NCBI RefSeq assembly: GCF_001636615.1
Contig: NZ_LGEK01000020.1
Span: 1 to 64,000 of the forward strand
Direction of reading: 5' to 3'
Source: Mucilaginibacter sp. L294
GTDB taxonomy: Bacteria; Bacteroidota; Bacteroidia; Sphingobacteriales; Sphingobacteriaceae
Length of the DNA: 64,000 bases
Shown here: piece by piece, positions 51,219-60,891 of the stretch
Layout: each line of letters starts with the position of its first letter
How positions within the stretch are numbered: position 1 is the stretch's first letter
Made by a program: the position numbers and the translations under genes
The notes under the pieces: generated by a model
The model's database searches: none
Told to the model about the DNA's origin: nothing
Seen by the model: the letters and a program-made list of their open reading frames with translations, nothing else

Positions 51219-54200
51219 AATACAAGTGGTAAGCAGGTGGAAGGAACGCATTTTTCTGCTGTTGATAAGCGTTCTGTTCGTGTTTTTGTTCTTCAGGTTG
51301 CACGCGGTTTTGCAAACCCGCTTTACCGATGTAGACAAGCGCCTGCAGGACGGCACTATGATAAACCTGAATGCGCCCGACCCGGCAGGGCAGCTGAAAA
51401 AGCTGCTGACCAGGGGGTATTACTTTGAGGACAAACGCGACATAGACCTGATAACCACAACAGTCGCCAATGCATCGGGCGGTGCCACTCAGGTTGATAA
51501 TATTGGCGAACTGAATAAACGCAAATACTTTATTGGTGCGGATGATGCTTTTGCTAAAGGCGGTAAATCGTTCAAAAGCAGGGTAGATGCCTCGCGATCC
51601 CTGTTAGGCTACACCGGCGAAGATTCACTGCTGTTTGTAAGCGAAAAGGAAAACCCGGTTAAAGCCCCCCAGGTAACCGACCTGGCCCTGGGCGATCAGA
51701 GCATCAGCGCAAGCATCATTAATAAAAAACAACCCGTAGCCGGCGTTTTGGTAAAGCTGGAAATGATACTGCCGCAGGATAGTATTTATAATGACGAAGA
51801 AATTGAGGACGTTAAGCTGATCACCGAAAATGGTAACGGCTTTAAAAAGATATTTACACCCGATAGCGCCGGTAAAAAACACTTGCAAAGCTTAACCGCC
51901 TATGCTCGTACCAACGAACAGGGCATTGCGGAGTTTAAGAGCCTGCCCGAGGGCAAAGCCTTTAAAGTGCTGCCGCTGCAACCGGGGTACCAGTTTGGTG
52001 CATCGCAGGGGATTCAAAACCTGGATGATGACGCCAGCTTTACTTTCAGCCAGCAGCCACATACCATCAGGCTTTTTTCTACTAAAGATTTTAATATCCT
52101 CAAAAAGGAGAAATCGCTCATCATCCGTACGCCTGTCGAGTTTAACAAATGGTTCCTCATTATCTCAGGCAGTTTTATAGCGGCGTTTTTGCTGGTTCAT
52201 ATCATCCTTTCATGGAAGTTCAGCACAGCCGATCAGTTGATCTTACCGGTAGTGATGATACTGGCGGGATTGTCGTTTTTAACCTTATTAAGCCTGCAAG
52301 ACCCCCTGCGCGACCGTTTTTTGGCTAAAGATATGCTGGCTTACCTTGGCATCGGCCTTGTGGCCATGTTGGTGATGCTGCAGTTTAAACTGCGCCGCTT
52401 TACGCCCGATTCGTGGATTTACCGCATGCTGGTGTTTAAGCATAACCGCAATGCGGCAAACGGCTGGCCATGGGTAGTACTGGCGGCTACGCTGCTGGCC
52501 ATGACCATTAAATTTGGTACCGGCCCCGAAGGTAGCGGCGTTAAGGTAAACCTGTTTGGCTTTCAGCCCAGCGAAATTGTAAAATATTTGATCATCCTTT
52601 TCCTGGCGGGATTTTTCGCCGCTAATGAAAAGCTTATCAGCGAATACAGCAGCTGGAATAAACGCTGGCAGTTCTTTTCGTTTGCTTTGATCGCCATATT
52701 GGTAACGCTGCTATTGTTCCTGCTACTGGGCGATCTGGGCCCGGCCATGGTGGTATGCTTTACCTTTATTGTGTTGTTCTCCTTCTCCCGTGGCGATTTT
52801 ATGTTTATGGCGGGTGCGGTGGTGCTTTACGTCATTGTATCATGGGTGGTAAAAAATGTATGGCTGTCGGCATTGATAACAGCGGCGATTGCAGCCTTGT
52901 TTATGGCTTTCAAACGTAAATCTATAAGCGAATCGGCTATGATGGTGCTCATTATCATGGCGGCATTTTTAACGATAGATCAGATCCCGTATTTAGGCAA
53001 ACTGTTCCCCGGCCCGGTGCAAAGGCTGGTTGATCGTAAGGCCATTTGGCAGGACGCCTGGAATAACGAGGTTTACGGTGGCGACCAGGTAGCCAACGGC
53101 CTTTGGGCCATGAGCAGCGGTGGCGTAAGCGGCCAGGGCGTAGGCGAGGGTTTTGCCAAAACCATCCCCGAGGCACATACCGATATGATATTACCATCCA
53201 TGGGCGAAGAATTCGGGTGGACGGGGATCACATGTATCTTCATCCTGTTCCTGCTTTACCTGCACCGATCCATCATTATTGGCCGGCGAACGGGCACACC
53301 ATTTCTGTTTTACCTGTGCGCGGGGATAGGTATATCCACATTTGTGCAGTTTATGCTGATAGCGGGCGGTTCAACCGGGGCGCTGCCGTTGTCGGGTGTT
53401 TCGCTACCGTTCCAGAGTTATGGCGGGTCGTCACTGGTGGCTAACTTATTGGCATCAGGCTTTTTGCTTTCAGCCTCCCTCGTAAGGGGCACGCCGGTAC
53501 AGATGAATTATATATCGCGCCAGCAGGATAAAAACCTGGTGCCCGCGCTGCTTGGCGCTGTAGCAGGTATTGTGTTGCTATCGGTAAATGTATCGCGGTA
53601 TTCGTTCGATAATAAAAAATGGGTGGTAAAACCCTCCCTGGTGGCCGATAAAAGCGGCGCCCGGATGTTTAGCTATAACCCACGCATCGCCATATTAATG
53701 AACCGGTTAGAGGCCGGTAATATCTACGACCGCGACGGCGTACTGCTGGCTACCAGCAAACCCGAACTGGTGATACAGCAACATCGCAAACTGGTACAGG
53801 CAGGGGCTATCGGTTATAATATAGATTCGGCCATGCACAAGCGGCTGGACAGGTATTACCCCTTTGATGAACAGATGTTCTTTTGGACGGGCGACGCCAA
53901 TACCGGTGTTTTCAACGGAAGCCCCAATGGTTATTTTGCCGAATATGAGCATGCCGCCGAATTGCGCGGTTTTAAAATGCCAACCGAAAAGTATAACGTT
54001 ACCGCCAACCGCTACCGCGAGGACCGGTTTTTGGCCCGTGGCGTAAAAGAAATGACGGTGGTTAAGCGCGATTACAGCGCCATTGCCCCGTTGCTTTTAG
54101 CAGGCATCAATAGCACCGAAGTGGAAGCCTTTAAAAAACGCAACCGCGATATCAAACTAACCATGGATGCATCGTTGCAAACAAGCATCCAAAACTCGAT

Positions 54201-55275
54201 AGCGCAGGACACCTCTTTGCTGGATAACCGGGTATCGGTTGTGGTGATGGAATCAAACACCGGCGATGTGCTTACTTCGGCGGTTTACCCGCTGCCACCC
54301 GTGCACGACTGGGAAAAACTAACCATGAGCTACGCAGAACAAAACCAACTGGCCGGGTGGGCAACCACGCAGGATCTTGGCTTTACGCTGGCTACGCAGC
54401 CTGGTTCTACCGCTAAGCTGGCAACTTCTATCGCATCGTTTAATAAATTGGGGCTTGCAGCTGTTAATCGCAAATTTAACGTGGAAAGCTACGAGCGTAT
54501 CCGTACCAAAGGTTTAGAACCTGATGAAACCGGGCTGATAACCCTGGAGCGCGCCGTTGCCAAATCAAACAACGTGTATTTTATTAAGCTGGCAAATGAG
54601 GAACACTTGCAGGAGCAAATGGCCACCGTTTATATGAAAACCGGTATGTTTTTACACGGGGTAGGCGGTTATTATTACGGCCGCGATAAAGAGAACGCCG
54701 CGCAGGAAGAAAAGTGGCGGGAACTTTGGCGTAAAACCGAGTTTAATACCAAGCCAAAATACAACCCGAATAATATCCGCAAAACAAGGGCTAAGGGTAT
54801 CTCGGGCATGGCATGGGGCCAGGGCGAGCTGATCGCTACCCCGGCATCGGTAGCGCGTATGGCGGCGGCTATAGCCAACCACGGCACCATATTGCAAAAC
54901 AGGTATGTGCTAAAGGTGAACGATTCGACCGTAGCGGTTAAGCCGGGCACTAAACTAACCAACGATCCTAAATATGCTGCCTTGTTGCGCCAGTATATGA
55001 TAGAGCAAAGCGCGCCAAAGGAATGGATACTGAACCTCGCGGTAGCTGGTAAAACCGGTACGCCCGAGCGCATTTGGAAAAAACAGCAGATAAACGATGG
55101 CTGGTATGTGTTTTTTGCGCCGAAAGCGAACGGCAGCGGGAATATGGTGGTATGTATCAGGATAGAATCTACAAAAGGTTCATCGGATGCGGTGAGGCTG
55201 GCGGGTAAGCACGTGATACCATTCCTGAAAGAAAAAGGATATATTAAAAGTATTAAAGAGCAAACAAGTGAATAA
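51205..55275 (+). CDS. SEDS glycosyltransferase (RodA/FtsW) fused to class B penicillin-binding protein
   Basis: This 1356-residue protein joins two peptidoglycan enzymes. Residues 15-32 form a membrane helix, 33-312 an external region with an Ig/regulatory-like domain (NEQGIAEFKSLPEG). Residues 314-760 form the SEDS polymerase, with QPSEIVK (454-460), probable catalytic D660 (EAHTD) and SYGGSS (738-743). Residues about 830-1350 form the transpeptidase, with S1068-T-A-K1071, S1121-N-N and K1283-T-G. All expected catalytic motifs are present. It would polymerise and crosslink glycan strands as one unit. It overlaps the phosphatase gene, implying coupling. Confidence 0.93.
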   Translation: MEPDKIQVVSRWKERIFLLLISVLFVFLFFRLHAVLQTRFTDVDKRLQDGTMINLNAPDPAGQLKKLLTRGYYFEDKRDIDLITTTVANASGGATQVDNIGELNKRKYFIGADDAFAKGGKSFKSRVDASRSLLGYTGEDSLLFVSEKENPVKAPQVTDLALGDQSISASIINKKQPVAGVLVKLEMILPQDSIYNDEEIEDVKLITENGNGFKKIFTPDSAGKKHLQSLTAYARTNEQGIAEFKSLPEGKAFKVLPLQPGYQFGASQGIQNLDDDASFTFSQQPHTIRLFSTKDFNILKKEKSLIIRTPVEFNKWFLIISGSFIAAFLLVHIILSWKFSTADQLILPVVMILAGLSFLTLLSLQDPLRDRFLAKDMLAYLGIGLVAMLVMLQFKLRRFTPDSWIYRMLVFKHNRNAANGWPWVVLAATLLAMTIKFGTGPEGSGVKVNLFGFQPSEIVKYLIILFLAGFFAANEKLISEYSSWNKRWQFFSFALIAILVTLLLFLLLGDLGPAMVVCFTFIVLFSFSRGDFMFMAGAVVLYVIVSWVVKNVWLSALITAAIAALFMAFKRKSISESAMMVLIIMAAFLTIDQIPYLGKLFPGPVQRLVDRKAIWQDAWNNEVYGGDQVANGLWAMSSGGVSGQGVGEGFAKTIPEAHTDMILPSMGEEFGWTGITCIFILFLLYLHRSIIIGRRTGTPFLFYLCAGIGISTFVQFMLIAGGSTGALPLSGVSLPFQSYGGSSLVANLLASGFLLSASLVRGTPVQMNYISRQQDKNLVPALLGAVAGIVLLSVNVSRYSFDNKKWVVKPSLVADKSGARMFSYNPRIAILMNRLEAGNIYDRDGVLLATSKPELVIQQHRKLVQAGAIGYNIDSAMHKRLDRYYPFDEQMFFWTGDANTGVFNGSPNGYFAEYEHAAELRGFKMPTEKYNVTANRYREDRFLARGVKEMTVVKRDYSAIAPLLLAGINSTEVEAFKKRNRDIKLTMDASLQTSIQNSIAQDTSLLDNRVSVVVMESNTGDVLTSAVYPLPPVHDWEKLTMSYAEQNQLAGWATTQDLGFTLATQPGSTAKLATSIASFNKLGLAAVNRKFNVESYERIRTKGLEPDETGLITLERAVAKSNNVYFIKLANEEHLQEQMATVYMKTGMFLHGVGGYYYGRDKENAAQEEKWRELWRKTEFNTKPKYNPNNIRKTRAKGISGMAWGQGELIATPASVARMAAAIANHGTILQNRYVLKVNDSTVAVKPGTKLTNDPKYAALLRQYMIEQSAPKEWILNLAVAGKTGTPERIWKKQQINDGWYVFFAPKANGSGNMVVCIRIESTKGSSDAVRLAGKHVIPFLKEKGYIKSIKEQTSE

Positions 55276-55340
55276 CCCTCGGGTTTAGCATAATATAAAA
55301 CTGTTTTTTTGGTTCAATAATAATAGTACTACGCGTCATT

Positions 55341-56132
55341 ATGTTCAATTTGTTTAAAAACGATAAGGAAAACCGGCCTGTGGATGTAAAAAGCATCCGT
55401 TATGAACTGCTGCAGTTTATTAAACAAGAGCTGCAAAAGGCCGAGGGTGGTGAGGGCGGCAATATCAAAGGCTTAAACCTTTTTATCAATTGTCCATCAT
55501 CAGAAAAAGCGATGTACGAGGCCGCTGTTTATACCGAAGAACCTGAATTGTTTAAAGACGAAGTACAACGCATTGCGGATGATTATGCCGTTAACCTGCC
55601 CGAAACATGGCTGATGGAGGTGATATTCGACCATGAATTTCCGGATGAAGCAACCCGGGCGAAAAAACTGGATGCGGCTTTCTTTATTAAAACGAGCAAG
55701 AATTTTATTAAACAAAGCGCTACCGCTTACCTGCATGCATTAAGCGGCGAAACTGATCAAAAGGAGTATAGTATTACTTCCGATAGCGAGAAGATCCACA
55801 TCGGTAGGGATAAAAAAGCGCAGGGCGATGATGGCTTTTTCCGTACCAATCATATCGCGTTCCCGAGTGATAGCGCGAACGAAAGCAACAAATATGTAAG
55901 CAGGCAGCACGCCCATATCGAGTGGAACAACGATGCAGGCCGTTTTATGCTTTTTGCTGATGAAGGCGGGGTGCCGCCAAGGAATAAGATCAAGATCAGG
56001 TCGGAGAAGAGCGAGGATATTATCAAACTTACATCTACCCATATCGGTCACCAGTTACAGGAAGGCGATCAGATCATTTTAGGCGAATCGGCAGTGTTAG
56101 AATTTAGTTACCAACCCGCAACGAATGAGTAA
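55341..56132 (+). CDS. FHA-domain protein
   Basis: This 263-residue cytoplasmic protein has an N-terminal helical/mixed region (residues 15-145) and a C-terminal FHA domain (about 150-260). The phosphothreonine-binding residues are kept: G-R in KIHIGRDK and S-x-x-H in YVSRQHAHIEW. It probably docks on phosphorylated kinase or cell-wall proteins. The stop overlaps the start of kinase 2 by 8 bases (ATGAGTAA), so the two are made together. Confidence 0.9.
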   Translation: MFNLFKNDKENRPVDVKSIRYELLQFIKQELQKAEGGEGGNIKGLNLFINCPSSEKAMYEAAVYTEEPELFKDEVQRIADDYAVNLPETWLMEVIFDHEFPDEATRAKKLDAAFFIKTSKNFIKQSATAYLHALSGETDQKEYSITSDSEKIHIGRDKKAQGDDGFFRTNHIAFPSDSANESNKYVSRQHAHIEWNNDAGRFMLFADEGGVPPRNKIKIRSEKSEDIIKLTSTHIGHQLQEGDQIILGESAVLEFSYQPATNE

Positions 56133-57546
56133 AGTTTTTACCATAACAGAAGGTTTAGAGAACCTTGGCGCCCTGCGAACGGGCGGGCAAGGGTCAGTAT
56201 ACAAAGGCCGCCGCATGGGGCCGGTACTTACCGCTGTAAAGCTGCTGCCAACCCCCATCCACTCCGAAAGCGAGGACGATAAAAACTTCCGCAACTTTAG
56301 TAATGAGGTTGCCAAACTGCAAAAGGTAAACGAAGAACCCAACCCCAACGTTGTAAAAATATTAAGCTCGGGCATTACCGAGAGCGGCTCGCTGCCATAC
56401 ATCGAGATGGAGTATATTGAAGGGCCTGACCTGTGCGAACTGCTGCAAGCCCCGCACGAAAAGATCTTTATGCTGAAAGAGGCGATCCGGGTGGCAGATC
56501 AACTTGCAAATGCCCTGGCGCATTGCCATAAAGTAGGGGTAAAGCACGGCGATGTAAAAAGCAATAACGTAAAATATAATATACATACCGGTAATTATGT
56601 ACTGTTGGATTTTGGCCTGGCGGTAATGACGGAAGAAGAGCGCCGCAGCAGCATCCGCCATGCCGGGGCAATTGAATTTATGGCACCCGAACAGCACGAC
56701 GGCGCCATGCTGCTGCAAACGGATATTTACAGTTATGGTATCATTTTATATGAATTATTAACCAGCAGTGTTCCTTTCCCGCTTACCGGTAATGGCGAAA
56801 CCGGCCGTAACGCCATTATGCTGGCACACATGGAAACCCCTGTGCCCGATCTGCGCGAGGCCCGTAAAAACAGCCTGCCCGATAGCTGGAGCGCCCTTAA
56901 ACAAACACAGGAACTTCAAGTGCCGCAATGGCTGCTTGATGTAATTGATAAATGCCTGCAAAAAGCACCCGAAGCGCGTTTTAAAAGTGGCGTTGAACTG
57001 CATGAGGCCATTATAAACGGCAGCCTTGCCGCCGATGGTAAATTAAGCACAACCGCCATACAAGCCGAGAACGAACGTCTGCAACACATGGTAGCCCATT
57101 ACCAGCAAGACGAAGAAGCGAAGGATAAACAGTTATCTTCCCTAAAACTTTTAACAGGAGAGGGCGGGGTGAGATATAATGAAGAAAAAGGCACTTATGA
57201 GCGCGACAATTCAAAAATATTATTGTCGAAAAGTGCATTTGGCCTGGTGCTGACACTTTGCGGCATATTTATAGCACTATTTGTTTATTCGGCATTTATA
57301 GATAAAGATGAAGCCACGGGAAACGTTATACCCATATACGTTGATGCCCGCGATTACCTGAAGCCACCTTTTATGGCCCGCGCCTATAATCAGGATAGCG
57401 TGATAGGGGTATTATATAGCCGAAAAGTATTAGCAGCCCGTAGGGCTGCCGCAAACAAGGCAATAAAAGCCACTGTAGATTCGGCAATTATAAAAGCCGC
57501 CACGCCCGTTAAGAAAAAACGTAAAAAATTCCTGGGACTATTTTAA
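56125..57546 (+). CDS. PknB-like Ser/Thr protein kinase 2 with membrane anchor
   Basis: This 473-residue paralogue of kinase 1 shares its G-loop, K39, H141-G142-D143 and DFG. The N-terminal ~160 residues are nearly the same, and divergence increases after the kinase core. A coiled segment (313-345) leads to one membrane helix (370-393) and an external tail of about 80 residues ending in a basic stretch (VKKKRKKFLGLF). The two kinases differ mainly in their outer tails, so they may read different envelope signals but share targets. The gene overlaps the FHA gene by 8 bases and ends the cluster. Confidence 0.93.
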   Translation: MSKVFTITEGLENLGALRTGGQGSVYKGRRMGPVLTAVKLLPTPIHSESEDDKNFRNFSNEVAKLQKVNEEPNPNVVKILSSGITESGSLPYIEMEYIEGPDLCELLQAPHEKIFMLKEAIRVADQLANALAHCHKVGVKHGDVKSNNVKYNIHTGNYVLLDFGLAVMTEEERRSSIRHAGAIEFMAPEQHDGAMLLQTDIYSYGIILYELLTSSVPFPLTGNGETGRNAIMLAHMETPVPDLREARKNSLPDSWSALKQTQELQVPQWLLDVIDKCLQKAPEARFKSGVELHEAIINGSLAADGKLSTTAIQAENERLQHMVAHYQQDEEAKDKQLSSLKLLTGEGGVRYNEEKGTYERDNSKILLSKSAFGLVLTLCGIFIALFVYSAFIDKDEATGNVIPIYVDARDYLKPPFMARAYNQDSVIGVLYSRKVLAARRAAANKAIKATVDSAIIKAATPVKKKRKKFLGLF

Positions 57547-57646
57547 TACAGCTACAACGTTTTCGCAACAATTGTAAGTAGGGTTTATTGCGTAGGGAAT
57601 TATATCCTATCTTTAAAAACCAATGTTACTATTGTAGTAATTACCT

Positions 57647-58768
57647 ATGAAAAAGCTTCTTACGTTTTATATACTGTTACTGGCTTTGCCCGGGATTGCT
57701 TTAGCCCAGGAACATAAAACCATGGCTATTGGACAACCTGCGCCCGATTTTAAGCTGAAAGGGGTGGATGATAAAACCTATACGCTGCAAACCTTCAGCA
57801 AGGCTAAAGTACTGGCGGTGGTGTTTATATGCAACCATTGCCCAACATCGCAGGCATACGAGGAGCGCATTAAAAAAATGACTGCCGACTATGCCGGTAA
57901 AGGTGTAAAGATAGTGGCTATCAGTCCGAATGACCCTGCATCCTTGCGATTAGATGAACTGGGCTACAGCGATGTGGGCGACTCTTTTGCCGATATGAAG
58001 CACCGCGCAAAAGAAAAGGCCCTTAACTTTCCGTACCTGTACGATGGCGATACCGAGATAGCATCAAAACAATACGGCCCGGTGGCTACCCCGCATATTT
58101 TTATTTTTGACGAAGCCCGGAAACTCCGTTATAATGGCCGTATTGATGATACCGAAGATCCTGCAAAACCTATCAAATCGCCGGATGCCATAAATGCAAT
58201 TGAAGCATTGCTGAGTAGCAAGGAAGTGCCGGTAACGGTAACCAAAACATTTGGATGCTCTATCAAATGGGCCGAAAAGCGAGACTGGATCCAAAAAGCC
58301 GCCGTTACCTGGGCCAAAGAACCTGTTAATCTGGATGTTATTGATGCCGATGGTATTACTAAACTGGTAAAGAATGGCAGCGGCAAATTGCGCCTCATAA
58401 ACCTTTGGGCTACTTGGTGCGTGCCATGTGTGCAGGAGTTCCCGGAGCTGGTGACCATTAACCATATGTACCGCGATAGGGGCCTGGAGTTTGTAACCAT
58501 CAGCGCGGATGCTGCATCCCGTAAGGAAAACGCTTTGAGGTTTTTGCAGAACAAACAAGCATCGGGCAAAAACTATATTTATACCGGCGATGATAAGTAT
58601 AAGATGATTGAGGCGGTTGACCCTAAATGGGATGGCGCCCTGCCATACACCATGCTGGTTGACCCGGATGGCAAAATTGTTTACGCCAAGCAGGGCATAA
58701 TTGACCCTGAAGCGCTTAAGAAGATCATTTTTGATGTGCCAATGATGGGCCGAATCTATAAAGACTAA
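57647..58768 (+). CDS. Secreted protein with two thioredoxin-like domains
   Basis: This 373-residue protein has a signal peptide (cleavage near ALAQE). The first redoxin domain (residues 25-185) has C62-N-H-C65 in VVFICNHCPTS. The second (about 235-370) has C258-V-P-C261 in INLWATWCVPC. A conserved-looking FGCSIKW (C204) lies between them. It probably carries out thiol-disulfide reactions in the periplasm. It starts 100 bases after kinase 2 and may form a unit with the ThuA gene 7 bases downstream. Confidence 0.88.
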   Translation: MKKLLTFYILLLALPGIALAQEHKTMAIGQPAPDFKLKGVDDKTYTLQTFSKAKVLAVVFICNHCPTSQAYEERIKKMTADYAGKGVKIVAISPNDPASLRLDELGYSDVGDSFADMKHRAKEKALNFPYLYDGDTEIASKQYGPVATPHIFIFDEARKLRYNGRIDDTEDPAKPIKSPDAINAIEALLSSKEVPVTVTKTFGCSIKWAEKRDWIQKAAVTWAKEPVNLDVIDADGITKLVKNGSGKLRLINLWATWCVPCVQEFPELVTINHMYRDRGLEFVTISADAASRKENALRFLQNKQASGKNYIYTGDDKYKMIEAVDPKWDGALPYTMLVDPDGKIVYAKQGIIDPEALKKIIFDVPMMGRIYKD

Positions 58769-58775
58769 CCTGGAT

Positions 58776-59546
58776 ATGAAACAATTTCTTACATTCCTGT
58801 TGCTGCTGATAGGTATAGCCTGCCTTGGGTTTACGGCATCGGCACAAAAAATAAAATCCTTTAAAGTGCTGGCTTTATATGAAAATGGTGGCCACCATGT
58901 AGCATATTCCAAACGGGCTAAAGTTTGGCTTAATCAGCTGGCCACGCAAAAAGGCTTTACGATTGATTACATCGAGAATACCGATAAAATTGATGATGCT
59001 TTTTTGAGTAAGTATCAACTGTTCATCCAATTAGATTATGCGCCCTACGCCTGGAAGGATAAGGCAGCAAAGGCCTTCGAGAAATATATTAACGAGGGCA
59101 GGGGCGGTTGGATAGGTTTCCATCATGCTACGCTTTTGGGTGAGTTTGACGGGTACCCCATGTGGGGTTGGTTCTCGGCCTTTATGGGTGGCATCAGGTG
59201 GAAGGATTATATAGCCACTTTTGCAAAAGGTAAGGTAAACGTAGAGGATAAACAGCACCCTGTGATGAAAGGCGTGCCGGCATCATTCCTGGTACAACAG
59301 GAGGAGTGGTACACGTACGATAAAAGCCCGAGGGCCAATGTGCATGTGCTGGCCAGCGTAGATGAAAGCACCTACGACCCACAGCAGCCCAAGGTAAAAA
59401 TGGGCGATCATCCCGTAGTGTGGACAAACCCGCATTATAAAGCGCGCAACGTATATATATTTATGGGTCACTCGCCAAATCTGTTTAATAACCCGGCTTA
59501 TACCAGGCTGTTTACTAACGCAATTTTTTGGGCGGCGGGCAAATAA
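58776..59546 (+). CDS. Secreted ThuA-domain protein
   Basis: This 256-residue protein has a signal peptide (cleavage near ASAQK) and one ThuA domain with a glutamine-amidotransferase-like fold. VLALYENGGHHVAYS, GGWIGFHHATL and VVWTNPHYKARNVYIFMGHSPNLF are typical. ThuA family members are linked to trehalose and other 3-keto-glycoside use in rhizobia, and secreted versions are frequent in Bacteroidota. It may be functionally linked to the 3-keto-sugar loci in this window, but the distance makes that speculative. Confidence 0.88.
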   Translation: MKQFLTFLLLLIGIACLGFTASAQKIKSFKVLALYENGGHHVAYSKRAKVWLNQLATQKGFTIDYIENTDKIDDAFLSKYQLFIQLDYAPYAWKDKAAKAFEKYINEGRGGWIGFHHATLLGEFDGYPMWGWFSAFMGGIRWKDYIATFAKGKVNVEDKQHPVMKGVPASFLVQQEEWYTYDKSPRANVHVLASVDESTYDPQQPKVKMGDHPVVWTNPHYKARNVYIFMGHSPNLFNNPAYTRLFTNAIFWAAGK

Positions 59547-60701
59547 CTACTTTTCGGCGGGGGTAATGTTAAGACTTTTGAAGATGTTGGCATCCGGCTG
59601 GTTATCGGTATTGTTATACTTGCCATCCATTAAGCTTTGGCCGGTTGTACCCGGGTTGCTGCCATAACCCAAAGGCCATTTGGCTTTGGTGTTCGGGATA
59701 CTTAAACCGGCCAGTCCCGCTGCTTGCAGGCAAAAATCGGTACAGTTATTATTGCTGAGGTGATACTCCAGGTCGCCATATTTTTTGGTGAGGGTGAGGA
59801 TCTTTTCAAAACTCCTTTTAGAAATGAACTTTCCTACAACCTCGTCCCATTTGTGGCCTGCATCGTCTTTAAACTCTGATGCCGATGATGGATCCCACGG
59901 GGTGGCAAACAGTATCTTTTCGTTTTTTGGATAAAACCCGAACGAGCACGATACATAGGTAGAATCGGCGTTATACTTGATCAGCGTAATAAAGGTGTGG
60001 CCGGTGTTGCTAAATACAAAAACCTTTGGCTTGCCCGATATAGGTTGCTTTACATGGAAAAGCAGGGCATAGGCAACAGCCTGTTTGCCATCATTAAATG
60101 TATTTGAAATACGTTTGTAATTAGTGTATTTGCTTTTAGTGGTTTTAGCTTTTTCTGCCTGTACACTCAGTAACGAATCATCTTTGGTGTTGATAGGTAA
60201 TTCGGCCGGGGTTACGTCATCGTCGTCGTCATCATCAGCAGCCAGTTTATCAGCGTGCTTTTTAGCTTTTTTGTTTTCGCGGTCAATGGTTTTAAAAAAG
60301 CATTTCATAGCCAGCGGGTACAGTTTTAGCCTGGCAAACAGGTTGGCAAAACGGTAAAGCGCTTTGTTATTCTTTTGATTTTCAGCGATAGAGTTACCCA
60401 GTTCAAGCTGTTTCAAATAACCCATCAGCTGTTTGCGCTCCTGCGATTTGCTCAGGTTAAGCGAAATGGTTTTTTGCAGCGAGTTATCGTCATCATCATC
60501 AAAAACGCTGAACGTTTTGGCGGGTGCGCTGGTAACAGTGTGCTCTTTAGTATCGGTAAATGTTATGGTTTGGAGAGTATCGGCCTTGTCCTGTTGGTAA
60601 GGCATAGACGCCGAAAGCTGGGCGTGGACATTCAAGCTACTGCTTATCAGCAGCGCTAACATTATCAGCTTGAAATAAACGGACCGATCAGAACTTTTCA
60701 T
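59547..60701 (-). CDS. Secreted protein of unknown function with papain-like candidate residues
   Basis: This 384-residue protein has a signal peptide (cleavage near VHAQL). Two acidic runs stand out, at residues 67-72 and 156-162. The C-terminal domain (about 200-370) has H235 in NTGHTFITL and C320 in NNNCTDFCLQAAGL. The His-then-Cys order suggests a permuted papain-like (NlpC/P60-related) fold, but I cannot assign the family firmly. I chose the ATG at 60701, which opens the signal peptide; the frame extends 24 codons upstream. It converges directly on the ThuA gene. Confidence 0.72.
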   Translation of the reverse strand: MKSSDRSVYFKLIMLALLISSSLNVHAQLSASMPYQQDKADTLQTITFTDTKEHTVTSAPAKTFSVFDDDDDNSLQKTISLNLSKSQERKQLMGYLKQLELGNSIAENQKNNKALYRFANLFARLKLYPLAMKCFFKTIDRENKKAKKHADKLAADDDDDDDVTPAELPINTKDDSLLSVQAEKAKTTKSKYTNYKRISNTFNDGKQAVAYALLFHVKQPISGKPKVFVFSNTGHTFITLIKYNADSTYVSCSFGFYPKNEKILFATPWDPSSASEFKDDAGHKWDEVVGKFISKRSFEKILTLTKKYGDLEYHLSNNNCTDFCLQAAGLAGLSIPNTKAKWPLGYGSNPGTTGQSLMDGKYNNTDNQPDANIFKSLNITPAEK

Positions 60702-60891
60702 ATTAATATTGTGAATTGATAAGATAACGCGTTTAGGCGGGGGGCTTCCTATCAGCAACAACAATATGTACATTTAATAACCTGCAAGGGACATCCCGGC
60801 GGGCCAATTGAGATAAATATAACAACTTATATATCGTCTGCAAAACCTGCACATTAATTTTACAATAAGTAGTATATTGTACTGCTGTGTT

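Noticed and set aside
47131-57546. Type VI secretion regulatory (PpkA/PppA/Fha) locus
   Set aside because: Kinase, phosphatase and FHA genes can regulate type VI secretion, but no tss genes are in the window, whereas a cell-wall synthase is embedded in the cluster.
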